A stretch of 64,000 bases of DNA. Source: an uncultured Alistipes sp. GTDB lineage: Bacteria > Bacteroidota > Bacteroidia > Bacteroidales > Rikenellaceae. Within the stretch, counting starts at the first letter, position 1. Each line of letters starts with the position of its first letter. The notes under the pieces were generated by a model, which was not told the DNA's origin, made no database searches, and saw only the letters and a program-made list of their open reading frames with translations. Below are positions 45,932 to 53,789 of this stretch, piece after piece. A program made the position numbers and the translations under genes. The stretch lies in NCBI GenBank assembly GCA_947591475.1, contig CANQDE010000001.1, positions 434,001-498,000 of the forward strand, read 5' to 3'.

Positions 45932-45962
45932 TTGGGTTTTTCCCAAATAATTCTTACCTTTG
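45932..45962 (+). promoter_or_regulatory. Promoter of purA
   Basis: TTG (45932-45934), 20 bases, TACCTTTG (45955-45962). The start of transcription would fall just after, inside a 13-bp inverted repeat. Confidence 0.8.
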
Positions 45963-45990
45963 GATGCAAAAATCGTCTTTTGCATCCAAA
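45959..45990 (+). promoter_or_regulatory. Perfect 13-bp inverted repeat over the purA -7 box and start of transcription
   Basis: TTTGGATGCAAAA (45959-45971) is the exact reverse complement of TTTTGCATCCAAA (45978-45990), with 6 bases between. It overlaps the last 4 bases of the -7 box. Its size and place suit an operator for a dimeric repressor, or a 5' mRNA hairpin. No T run follows. Confidence 0.6.
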
Positions 45991-46006
45991 AAATACGATC
46001 GGACAG

Positions 46007-47272
46007 ATGAAAAAAGCGGACGTGATACTCGGCCTGCAATGGGGGGACGAGGGCAAAGGGAAAGTCGTGGATGTGCTGACGCCCCGTTATGAGGTCGTCG
46101 CTCGTTTCCAAGGCGGACCGAATGCCGGTCATACCTTGGAATTCGGCGGAGAAAAATATATCCTGCGATCCATACCGTCGGGGATTTTCCAAGGCGGAAA
46201 AACCAACGTCATCGGCAACGGCGTGGTGCTCGATGCCATTCTGTTCCGCGCCGAAGCGGAAGAGCTGGCCAAAAGCGGGCACGACCTGACCAAACAGCTC
46301 TGCATTTCGAAAAAAGCCCATTTGATTCTGCCGACGCACCGCATGCTCGACGCAGCCTATGAAGCAGCCAAAGGCAGTGCCAAAATCGGTACGACGGGCA
46401 AGGGCATCGGCCCCACCTATACGGATAAAATCAGCCGGAACGGCATGCGGGTCGGCGATCTGTTGAGCCCCGATTTCAAAACCCTCTATGCCAAGGCCAA
46501 AGCACGGCACGAAGCGATTCTGCGTAGTCTGAATTACGATTACGACATCGCGGAACTCGAACGCCAATGGTTCGAGGCGGTGGAGTATCTGAAACGGTTC
46601 CGAATCATTGACAGCGAATACTTCATTAATAAATGTCTGGATGAAAACCGACCGGTTTTGGCGGAAGGAGCCCAAGGAACCTTGCTCGACGTCGATTTCG
46701 GTTCTTATCCGTTCGTTACTTCGTCGAACACCGTTTGCGCGGGCGTCTGCACGGGCTTGGGTCTTGCGCCGAAGCGCATCGGCGAAGTGTACGGCATTTT
46801 CAAAGCCTATTGCACGCGCGTCGGCAGCGGGCCGTTCCCGACCGAACTTTTCGACGAGACGGGCGCAGCCTTGCGCCGTATCGGACACGAATTCGGAGCG
46901 GTTACTGGCCGTGAACGCCGTTGCGGGTGGCTCGACTTGGTCGCTTTGAAATACTCCATCATGATTAACGGCGTTACGCAGCTCATCATGATGAAATCTG
47001 ACGTGATGAACGATTTCGATACCATCCGCGTAGCCACAGCCTACGACATTGACGGTGAACGTACGACGGAATTCCCCTATACGATTACCGAGGGGCTGAA
47101 ACCGGTCTATACCGACTTCCCGGGGTGGAAATGCGATTTGCGGAATTGCCGCAGTTACGACGAATTCCCGCCGGCATTCAAACATTATGTCGATTTCATC
47201 GAACGGGAGACGGGCGTGCCGGTCAAGATCATTTCGGTAGGCCCCGATCGCGGCGAGACGATCGAACGATAA
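46007..47272 (+). CDS. purA: Adenylosuccinate synthetase
   Basis: A 421-residue GTP-dependent enzyme joining IMP and aspartate in AMP synthesis. Motifs: LGLQWGDEGKGKVVD (phosphate loop and catalytic Asp), GPNAGHTLE with the catalytic His, IGTTGKGIGPTYTDK, and GEVYGIFKAYCTRVGSGPFPTEL. The open frame reaches back to 45893, but the promoter and palindrome at 45932-45990 show that ATG at 46007 is the start. etfB follows after 30 bases. Confidence 0.96.
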   Translation: MKKADVILGLQWGDEGKGKVVDVLTPRYEVVARFQGGPNAGHTLEFGGEKYILRSIPSGIFQGGKTNVIGNGVVLDAILFRAEAEELAKSGHDLTKQLCISKKAHLILPTHRMLDAAYEAAKGSAKIGTTGKGIGPTYTDKISRNGMRVGDLLSPDFKTLYAKAKARHEAILRSLNYDYDIAELERQWFEAVEYLKRFRIIDSEYFINKCLDENRPVLAEGAQGTLLDVDFGSYPFVTSSNTVCAGVCTGLGLAPKRIGEVYGIFKAYCTRVGSGPFPTELFDETGAALRRIGHEFGAVTGRERRCGWLDLVALKYSIMINGVTQLIMMKSDVMNDFDTIRVATAYDIDGERTTEFPYTITEGLKPVYTDFPGWKCDLRNCRSYDEFPPAFKHYVDFIERETGVPVKIISVGPDRGETIER

Positions 47273-47302
47273 CGACGAAGATTCAATAACCAAATAAACA
47301 AC

Positions 47303-48181
47303 ATGAAAGAAAACCTTAAAATTGTCGTATTGGCCAAACAGGTGCCCGATACCCGCAATGTGGGGAAGGATGCGATGACTCCCGAAGGAACGGTCAATCG
47401 CTCGGCGCTTCCGGCCATCTTCAATCCGGAGGATTTGAATGCACTCGAAGCGGCCCTGTCGCTGAAAGATCGGGTCGCCGGAGCTACGGTACATGTATTG
47501 ACCATGGGCCCGCAACGTGCCGCCGACATCATTCGCGATGCCATGTTCCGCGGCGCCGACGGCGGTTACCTGCTTTCGGGACGGGAATTCGCCGGTTCCG
47601 ATACGCTGGCGACCTCCTATGCGCTGTCGTGTGCATTGAAAAAAATAAATCCCGACCTCATCATCGCCGGACGGCAGGCCATCGACGGCGACACGGCCCA
47701 AGTCGGCCCGCAAGTGGCCGAGAAACTGGGGCTTCCGCAGGTAACCTATGCCGAGGAGATTACGGAAATCAAGACGAATACATTGATCGTAAAACGTCGT
47801 CTGGAACACGGTACCGAAGTTGTCGAATGCCCCATTCCGGCTGTTATCACGGTCAACGCTTCGGCCGCCGAATGCCGTCCGCGCAATGCGAAGCGTGTCA
47901 TGACTTACAAATGCGCATTGGCCAAGTCGGAGATTGCTGCCAATCCTGAATCAGCTGCCGCTAAACGGGTCGCTGCGAAACCGGCCTTGCAAATCATCGA
48001 ATGGGCCGCTGCGGAGGTCAACCCCGATCCGGAACAGTTGGGCCTGCAAGGTTCGCCTACGAAGGTCAAGAAGATCGAAAACGTGGTTTTCCAAGCCAAA
48101 GAGGCCAAAAAACTCACGTCCGCCGACAGCGACATCGAAGCACTGATGGTTGAACTTATCGCGAGCCATACGCTCGGTTAA
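47303..48181 (+). CDS. etfB: Electron transfer flavoprotein subunit beta
   Basis: A 292-residue EtfB/FixA-type protein. It has VVLAKQVPDTRNVG at the N-terminus, NPEDLNALEAAL, the AMP-binding region LIIAGRQAIDGDTAQVGPQVAEKL and the ETF-beta signature region near VIVKRRLEHGTEVV. With EtfA it forms an FAD-containing heterodimer carrying electrons from acyl-CoA dehydrogenases. It is followed 14 bases later by etfA. Confidence 0.94.
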   Translation: MKENLKIVVLAKQVPDTRNVGKDAMTPEGTVNRSALPAIFNPEDLNALEAALSLKDRVAGATVHVLTMGPQRAADIIRDAMFRGADGGYLLSGREFAGSDTLATSYALSCALKKINPDLIIAGRQAIDGDTAQVGPQVAEKLGLPQVTYAEEITEIKTNTLIVKRRLEHGTEVVECPIPAVITVNASAAECRPRNAKRVMTYKCALAKSEIAANPESAAAKRVAAKPALQIIEWAAAEVNPDPEQLGLQGSPTKVKKIENVVFQAKEAKKLTSADSDIEALMVELIASHTLG

Positions 48182-48195
48182 TCCGCACGAAGAAG

Positions 48196-49215
48196 ATGAA
48201 CAACATATTTGTATATATCGAGCTCGAAGGCAGCAAGGTCGCCGATGTGAGCCTCGAACTGCTGACCAAGGGTCGGGAATTGGCCGATACGCTGAAAGTG
48301 AAACTCGAAGCCGTCGTCATCGGCCATCATGTAAAAGGCCTCGGCAAGGAGCTGGCGAAATACGGCGCCGACACGGTATGGGTTGCCGACGATGCCATTT
48401 TCGATCCGTTCCGCACGTTGCCCCATACGGCGGTCATGTGCGGATTGATTGAGGCGGAAAAGCCGCAAATCGTACTTTTCGGTGCCACCTGCGTGGGCCG
48501 CGACTTCGCTCCGCGCGTATCGTCGGCGCTGCACAGCGGTCTGACGGCCGACTGCACGCAACTCGAAATCGGCGATCACAAAGATGCCAAAACCGGCAAG
48601 GAATACACCGATCTGCTCTATCAGATTCGTCCGGCATTCGGGGGCAACATCATCGCAACCATCGTCAACCCCGATCACCGTCCGCAAATGGCGACCGTCC
48701 GAGAAGGCGTGATGCGCAAGGAGCTGGCTGCCAAACCTGCTGCCGGTGAAGAACGGACGATCGACTGGAAAAAATACGTGAAAGATACCGACTTGGCAGT
48801 GAAAATCATCGACCGGCAAATCGAAGAGCGCAAAATCGACATCAAAGGGGCCGGCATCATCGTCGCCGGCGGATACGGCATGGGGTCGAAAGAGAATTTC
48901 AAATTGGTGCACGAACTGGCCGATGTATTGGGTGCCGAGGTCGGTGCCAGCCGCGCCGCCGTCGATGCCGGATTCACGGAACATGCACGCCAAGTGGGGC
49001 AGACCGGCGTAACGGTCCGTCCGAAACTCTACATCGCCTGCGGCATTTCGGGCCAGATTCAACACACGGCCGGCATGGATCAATCGGCGATGGTCATCTC
49101 GATCAATACCGATCCCGAAGCGCCGATCAACAAAATCGCCGACTTCGCCATCACGGGCGACGTGAACGAAGTGATTCCCAAGATGATTAAATACTACAAA
49201 CAAAACTCGAAGTAA
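48196..49215 (+). CDS. etfA: Electron transfer flavoprotein subunit alpha
   Basis: A 339-residue EtfA. The C-terminal FAD domain has GASRAAVDAGF, QVGQTGVTVRPKLYIACGISG and QIQHTAGM, the usual FAD-binding signature. Its last base of TAA is the first base of the next ATG (49215), giving tight coupling with the acyl-CoA dehydrogenase. Whether the complex is bifurcating cannot be told by eye. Confidence 0.95.
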   Translation: MNNIFVYIELEGSKVADVSLELLTKGRELADTLKVKLEAVVIGHHVKGLGKELAKYGADTVWVADDAIFDPFRTLPHTAVMCGLIEAEKPQIVLFGATCVGRDFAPRVSSALHSGLTADCTQLEIGDHKDAKTGKEYTDLLYQIRPAFGGNIIATIVNPDHRPQMATVREGVMRKELAAKPAAGEERTIDWKKYVKDTDLAVKIIDRQIEERKIDIKGAGIIVAGGYGMGSKENFKLVHELADVLGAEVGASRAAVDAGFTEHARQVGQTGVTVRPKLYIACGISGQIQHTAGMDQSAMVISINTDPEAPINKIADFAITGDVNEVIPKMIKYYKQNSK

Positions 49216-50939
49216 TGGCTAATTTCTTTTCGGATAATAAGGATTTGCAGTTCCAGTTGGAGCATCCGTTGATGCGCAAAATCGTGGAGCTGAAAGAACG
49301 CGGATTCGCGGAAAAAGACCTTTACGACCATGCACCGCAGGATTTCGAGGATGCGATGGACTCCTATCGCCGCGTGTTGGAGATCACAGGCGAAGTGTGC
49401 GGCGACGTTATTGCTCCGAACGCCGAGGAGGTCGATCACGAAGGCCCGCGCGTTGTGAACGATCATGTGGAATATGCTTCGGGTACGGTGCGCAATCTCA
49501 AAGCGATCGTCGATGCCGGATTGGGCGGTCTGACGCTCCCGCGCAAATACGACGGTCTGAACTTCCCGTTGATTTGCTTCGTCATGGCCAACGAGATGGT
49601 GGCCCGGGCCGATGCCAGCTTCGAGAATATCTGGGGATTGCAGGATTGCGCTGAGACGTTGAATGAATTCGCTTCGGAGGAGCTGAAACAAAAGTTTTTG
49701 CCGTTGGTTTCGGCCGGTGCGACCTGTGCGATGGACTTGACGGAACCCGACGCCGGTTCGGACTTGGGAGCCGTGATGCTCAAAGCCACGTGGTCGGAGG
49801 AGAAACAGACGTGGTTGCTCAACGGTGTGAAACGTTTCATCACGAACGGCGACGGCGATATTTCGCTCGTATTGGCCCGTACGGAGGAGGGAACGACCGA
49901 TGCCCGCGGTCTGTCGATGTTGGTCTACGACAAACGCGACGGCGGTGTCAAGGTGCGCCGTATCGAAAACAAACTCGGAATCAAGGGTTCGCCGACGTGC
50001 GAACTGGTCTTTACGAATGCACCGGCCCAGTTGGTCGGCGACCGCAAGATGGGGCTTATCAAGTATGTGATGTCGTTGATGAACGCCGCCCGTCTGGGCA
50101 TCGGCGCGCAGTCGGTCGGCACGTGCGAGGCGGCTTATCGCGAAGCGCTGAAATATGCGCACGAACGCGAGCAGTTCGGCAAACCCATCATCCGGTTCGC
50201 GGCCGTGTCGGAGATGCTCTCCAACATGAAAGCCAAGTTGCAGGGCGTCCGCGCTTTGCTCTATGAAACGGCCCGCTTCGTAGAGGTGTACAAGCAGTAC
50301 ACCCATATTTCGCACGAACGTTCGCTCGAAGGCGAAGAACGTCAAGAAATGAAGTTCTACAACCGTTTGGCTGACGGCTTCACCCCGTTGGTCAAACTGT
50401 TCTCGTCGGAATATGCCAATCAATTGGCCTACGACGCGATTCAGATTCACGGCGGTTCGGGCTTCATGAAAGATTATCCGTGCGAGCGGCTTTACCGCGA
50501 TGCCCGTATCATGAACATCTACGAAGGTACGTCGCAGTTGCAGGTCGTCGCCGCCATCAATGCGGTTACGAAAGGCACCTTCATGGAGCAAATCGAGCGT
50601 TATGCAGCCGCCGAATATACGGAAACGATGCAGCCGATTGTCGCGAAGCTGAAGGAACTGACCGCGAAATTCACCGAAATGGTCGCTCACGTCGAAGCAG
50701 GCGAAAAGGAGGTCGGTGGATTCAAGGATTTCCATGCCCGTCGTTTAGTCGAAACGGCCGGCCACATCATCATCACCTATCTGTTGGCTCGTGAAGCCGG
50801 CGAATGCGAAGATTACACCGCTTCGGCCCGCATCTTCTGCAAGCTGGCCGAAGGCAAGGTGAACGAGGCCTACACGTATACGATGCACTCGACGACCGAG
50901 GACGTCGCGCTCTTCAAAGGCGTCGAGGCGGAGTGCTGA
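49215..50939 (+). CDS. Acyl-CoA dehydrogenase family protein with C-terminal extension
   Basis: A 574-residue flavin dehydrogenase. The N-terminal helical part leads to the FAD/substrate region CAMDLTEPDAGSDLG and GVKRFITNGD. The C-terminal helical domain has REQFGKPIIRFAAV, IHGGSGFMKDYPCERLYRD and the catalytic Glu in MNIYEGTSQLQV. About 110 residues follow the catalytic loop, as in the long AcdA/VLCAD-like group. It is co-transcribed with etfBA, its electron acceptor. The acyl substrate is unknown. Confidence 0.92.
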   Translation: MANFFSDNKDLQFQLEHPLMRKIVELKERGFAEKDLYDHAPQDFEDAMDSYRRVLEITGEVCGDVIAPNAEEVDHEGPRVVNDHVEYASGTVRNLKAIVDAGLGGLTLPRKYDGLNFPLICFVMANEMVARADASFENIWGLQDCAETLNEFASEELKQKFLPLVSAGATCAMDLTEPDAGSDLGAVMLKATWSEEKQTWLLNGVKRFITNGDGDISLVLARTEEGTTDARGLSMLVYDKRDGGVKVRRIENKLGIKGSPTCELVFTNAPAQLVGDRKMGLIKYVMSLMNAARLGIGAQSVGTCEAAYREALKYAHEREQFGKPIIRFAAVSEMLSNMKAKLQGVRALLYETARFVEVYKQYTHISHERSLEGEERQEMKFYNRLADGFTPLVKLFSSEYANQLAYDAIQIHGGSGFMKDYPCERLYRDARIMNIYEGTSQLQVVAAINAVTKGTFMEQIERYAAAEYTETMQPIVAKLKELTAKFTEMVAHVEAGEKEVGGFKDFHARRLVETAGHIIITYLLAREAGECEDYTASARIFCKLAEGKVNEAYTYTMHSTTEDVALFKGVEAEC

Positions 50940-51005
50940 TAACCGGATGAGCGGGCGACGGTCATTCGTCGATCGGCCGCCGAGCCCTGCACTCGGATGG
51001 ATTGC

Positions 51006-51041
51006 AAGCGGATTGTCTGTTATCGGACAGTCCGCTTTTTC
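51006..51041 (+). terminator. Intrinsic terminator of the purA-etf-acyl-CoA dehydrogenase run
   Basis: A 12-base stem (51006-51017 with 51026-51037, one wobble), 8-base loop, then TTTTTCTT. Confidence 0.85.
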
Positions 51042-51074
51042 TTCGCAAGTGCATGATTATTGTCAGAAAAAGCC

Positions 51075-51082
51075 TATCTTTG
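51075..51082 (+). promoter_or_regulatory. -7 box for the DUF5106 gene
   Basis: TATCTTTG, 22 bases before the ATG. No well-placed TTG upstream. Confidence 0.6.
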
Positions 51083-51104
51083 CATTCAACAAATTGATTG
51101 AAAC

Positions 51105-52028
51105 ATGCGTCATTTTTTGATTTTCGCCGTTGTCCTGCTTACGGTATCTTGTGGCGGACGACGGCAAACGGTGGTGGAAAAATCCGTCGTTCCGCGTGAA
51201 TTTCCATCTGCTTTCGTTCCGTGGTGTCTGTCTTTCGAAGGACAGCACGAATGGAACCGATGGCATTATTGGGACAACCTCAATTTTAAGGATACGCTCT
51301 TCATCGCCGAGATTGATTCCGCCAAAATGGTTAAAGCTTACGCGCAATACATTTCGATCCTTTCGAGCCATCCGACCGATGGGGCTCCGGTCGATTCGTT
51401 GATGCAGCGGGCCTCCGTTTCGCGCCGGATGCTCGACTATTTCGCATGGTTGGGCGAGAGAGTATTACACAATCCCAATTCGCACTTGCGGAACGACGAA
51501 TTCTATATTCCGGTTCTGCAATCGGTTCTGGCCAGTCCCTATTACGACGAATATGAACGCATCGCCCCGACCTACGATCTGAAAATGGCCTCGTTGAATC
51601 GAGTCGGTCAGCCTGCGAACGATTTCCGGTATACATTGGCATCCGGAAAGACGGGGCGGCTCTACGATTTGAAAGCGGAATACGTCTTGTTGTTCATCAA
51701 TAACCCCGGGTGCCCCATGTGCCGCGGCATTCGCGAGGCTATCACGGCTTCGCCCATACTCGCGAAGATGATCGAGCAAGGCCGTTTGCAGGTGCTGGCG
51801 CTCTATCCCGACGAAGATTTGACCGAATGGCGAAATTATCGTTCACAGATTCCTGCGGCGTGGATCAATGCCTACGATGCCGGTTGCGAAATTCGGAACA
51901 ACGATCTTTACAACCTGTCGGCCATTCCGGCACTCTATCTGCTCGACCGCGACAAACGGGTGTTGGTGAAAGATTCGACCGACGTGCCCTATATCGAGGA
52001 GGTGATCTATCGGGCCAATAAGCGATAA
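51105..52028 (+). CDS. DUF5106/thioredoxin-like lipoprotein
   Basis: A 307-residue exported lipoprotein (lipobox TVSCG near residue 16). The middle (about 40-165) is the helical DUF5106-type part and the C-terminus (about 165-300) is a thioredoxin fold with NPGCPMCRG as the CxxC site and the cis-Pro in LSAIPALYLLDRD. Relatives act as periplasmic or surface thiol oxidoreductases in Bacteroidota, but the partner is unknown. It is a single-gene unit with its own promoter. Confidence 0.8.
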   Translation: MRHFLIFAVVLLTVSCGGRRQTVVEKSVVPREFPSAFVPWCLSFEGQHEWNRWHYWDNLNFKDTLFIAEIDSAKMVKAYAQYISILSSHPTDGAPVDSLMQRASVSRRMLDYFAWLGERVLHNPNSHLRNDEFYIPVLQSVLASPYYDEYERIAPTYDLKMASLNRVGQPANDFRYTLASGKTGRLYDLKAEYVLLFINNPGCPMCRGIREAITASPILAKMIEQGRLQVLALYPDEDLTEWRNYRSQIPAAWINAYDAGCEIRNNDLYNLSAIPALYLLDRDKRVLVKDSTDVPYIEEVIYRANKR

Positions 52029-52093
52029 ATTCGGTTTATAGGCCTATAAGAAAATAGAATCGGACGAATCGTGCGGGGATTCGAAGAATTTGT

Positions 52094-52101
52094 TAACTTT
52101 G
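52094..52101 (+). promoter_or_regulatory. -7 box for the reverse rubrerythrin gene
   Basis: TAACTTTG, 37 bases before the ATG. No clear TTG at 19-21 bases. Confidence 0.55.
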
Positions 52102-52138
52102 TCCTGTAAACAAACCATTAACCAAACTTATAACGATT

Positions 52139-52693
52139 ATGGCAAAGAAATGGCGTTGTACCGTATGCGGGTACATTCACGAAGGTCCCGAGGCACCCGA
52201 GCAGTGCCCGATGTGCAAAGTAGGCAAAGATAAATTCGTCGAGGTAGTCGAGCAGGAAGGCAATCTGGATTTCGTTACCGTTCATAAAATCGGCGACGGC
52301 AAAGGTGCCAGCCCCGAACTGTGGGAGGGATTGCAGAATCACTTCATGGGCGAATGCACCGAAGTCGGCATGTATTTGGCCATGAGCCGTCAGGCCGATC
52401 GCGAGGGGTATCCCGAAATCGCCGAGGCTTACAAGCGTTACGCTTGGGAAGAGGCCGAACACGCTTCGAAATTCGCGGAATTGATCGGCGAGGTCGTTTG
52501 GGACACCAAGACCAACCTCTACAAGCGGATGAATGCCGAGTGCGGCGCTTGCGAAGACAAGATGCGTCTGGCTCGTCTGGCCAAAGAGCAGAATCTCGAT
52601 GCGGTACACGACACCGTGCACGAAATGGCCAAGGACGAAGCTCGTCATGGCAAAGGCTTCGAAGGGCTTTACAAACGTTACTTCGGCAAATAG
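52139..52693 (+). CDS. Reverse rubrerythrin (N-terminal rubredoxin plus ferritin-like domain)
   Basis: A 184-residue protein in which the rubredoxin site comes first ([10 protein letters not shown] with CPMCKVG, residues about 7-35) and the ferritin-like diiron domain second ([43 protein letters not shown]). This swapped order is seen in NADH peroxidase-type proteins of anaerobes, which remove hydrogen peroxide. It complements the classical rubrerythrin at 19924. A clear terminator follows. Confidence 0.92.
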   Translation: MAKKWRCTVCGYIHEGPEAPEQCPMCKVGKDKFVEVVEQEGNLDFVTVHKIGDGKGASPELWEGLQNHFMGECTEVGMYLAMSRQADREGYPEIAEAYKRYAWEEAEHASKFAELIGEVVWDTKTNLYKRMNAECGACEDKMRLARLAKEQNLDAVHDTVHEMAKDEARHGKGFEGLYKRYFGK

Positions 52694-52721
52694 TTCGCAA
52701 TTCGTTCGAAGTCATTCTATG

Positions 52722-52750
52722 AAAGGGGAGGATTTTTTCCTCCCTTTTTT
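52722..52750 (+). terminator. Intrinsic terminator after the reverse rubrerythrin gene
   Basis: AAAGGGGAGGA pairs with TCCTCCCTTT (one bulge) around a T loop, followed by TTTTTTATTT. Confidence 0.8.
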
Positions 52751-52760
52751 ATTTAAGGCG

Positions 52761-52911
52761 ATTATATATACAACGGTAATCCAAAACCATATCACCTTGC
52801 GGGTTTCGGGGTGGGTCAAATTTGTAAACGCGGCTTCGCCGCGAGCGGCACGACCGACGGCAAGGTAAAATCATTCGCCAACTCGATTCGGTGGAAAATG
52901 GGATATAGTTA
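52761..52911. repeat. Intergenic repeat copy B (degenerate)
   Basis: Same orientation as copy A and lying between convergent genes. It has ATTATATATACAACGG at the left, then GGGTTTCGGGGTGGGTCAAA and hairpin 2 as CGCGGC (52829-52834) with GCCGCG (52838-52843) around TTC. The first hairpin is mostly lost. The right end is unclear (GGATATAGTT near 52901). Confidence 0.6.
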
Positions 52912-52913
52912 CC

Positions 52914-53516
52914 TTATTTGAAAATCCGCATCCGAGCATCAACTGGTTGAAAGGTCTTTTCGTCGGGATCGCCGGCCGGAAGCCCGAACGGCATTTGTGC
53001 GATCAACCGCCAAGAATCGGGCAGGCTCCAATGCTCCTGCACCTTCTTGTCGATCAACGGGTTGTAATGCTGCAACGAAGCCCCGAACCCCATATCCTCC
53101 AGTTTCGTCCAAATCGTCAGCTGGTGCATGGCCGACGTATGTTCGGCCCAAGTCGGAAAATTGCCGGCATAGAGCGGAAACCGCTGTTGCAATTCTCGAA
53201 TTACGGCCTGATCCTCATAAAAAAGCACGGTTCCGTATCCGGAAGCAAAAGACGTTTCGATTTTCGATTTCGTTTCCGGAAAATCATCGACCGACACCCG
53301 AGCCTGCAAAGAACGTTCGACGATATGCCAGAGTGCCGCGTGATGTTCGTGCAGCAACAACACCAATCGGGTCGATTGCGAGTTGAAGGCCGACGGGACA
53401 TGCTTCAACGCAAACCGCAAGCATGCTTCGATCTGCTCGTCGCCCGTGGGCGATTCGGCCCGCAAAGCATAATAGCTGCGTCTGTGCAGCAACGCATCGT
53501 CGAAAATCCGCTTCAT
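52914..53516 (-). CDS. Nitroreductase family protein (Frm2/YdfN-like)
   Basis: A 200-residue FMN-dependent nitroreductase of the group with the N-terminal RRSYYALRAESP and VPSAFNSQSTRLVLLLHEHH. The C-terminal GFGASLQHYNPLID, then WSLPDSWRLIAQMPFG, also fits the family, which includes stress-related proteins acting on lipid-derived or nitro compounds. The start at 53516 fits relatives; the open frame from 53567 is longer. Function beyond the family is not inferred. Confidence 0.87.
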   Translation of the reverse strand: MKRIFDDALLHRRSYYALRAESPTGDEQIEACLRFALKHVPSAFNSQSTRLVLLLHEHHAALWHIVERSLQARVSVDDFPETKSKIETSFASGYGTVLFYEDQAVIRELQQRFPLYAGNFPTWAEHTSAMHQLTIWTKLEDMGFGASLQHYNPLIDKKVQEHWSLPDSWRLIAQMPFGLPAGDPDEKTFQPVDARMRIFK

Positions 53517-53582
53517 CTGTCTGTGTGGTTTGAACAATTCGCACGTATCGGGCGAAAGTCGTGCCACAAAAAACGCCGCGAT

Positions 53583-53764
53583 AATATACTTGATGTACCA
53601 GTATGTTTCGACCTATATTTTCGAATCCGACCGCCGCTGCTCACGGCCTTTGGCCGTGTATTCAGTTTTGTACCCCCCCCCAAACCCTCGCTTTGGCAGG
53701 GGCTTCGGTTGAAAATCCAGACCGAAGCGGGTCATGCAACCGTTGGTACATTGATATATATAAT
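53583..53764. repeat. Intergenic repeat copy C (most complete)
   Basis: About 182 bp between divergent genes, in reverse orientation to copy A. Its ends are ATATACTTGATGTACCAGTA (left) and, inverted on the right, ATATATCAATGTACCAACGG, so the ends form an imperfect terminal inverted repeat. Hairpin 2 is CACGGCC (53642-53648) with GGCCGTG (53652-53658). The hairpin 1 arm AGGGGCTTCGG follows a C9-10 run near 53673-53681. The promoter of the next gene lies immediately to the right. Confidence 0.72.
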
Positions 53765-53776
53765 TGCCAAAAACGC

Positions 53777-53784
53777 TATCTTTG
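53777..53784 (+). promoter_or_regulatory. -7 box for the LuxC-like gene
   Basis: TATCTTTG lies only 5 bases before the first possible ATG (53790) and 14 before the second (53799), so the mRNA would be nearly leaderless. Confidence 0.6.
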
Positions 53785-53789
53785 CAACA

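Noticed and set aside
45878..47809. 643-codon - strand frame across purA and etfB
   Set aside because: It spans two well-identified genes and a promoter on the other strand, and has no family motif.
52947..53789. Upstream extension of the LuxC-like frame
   Set aside because: It is antisense to the nitroreductase and crosses repeat copy C and the promoter.
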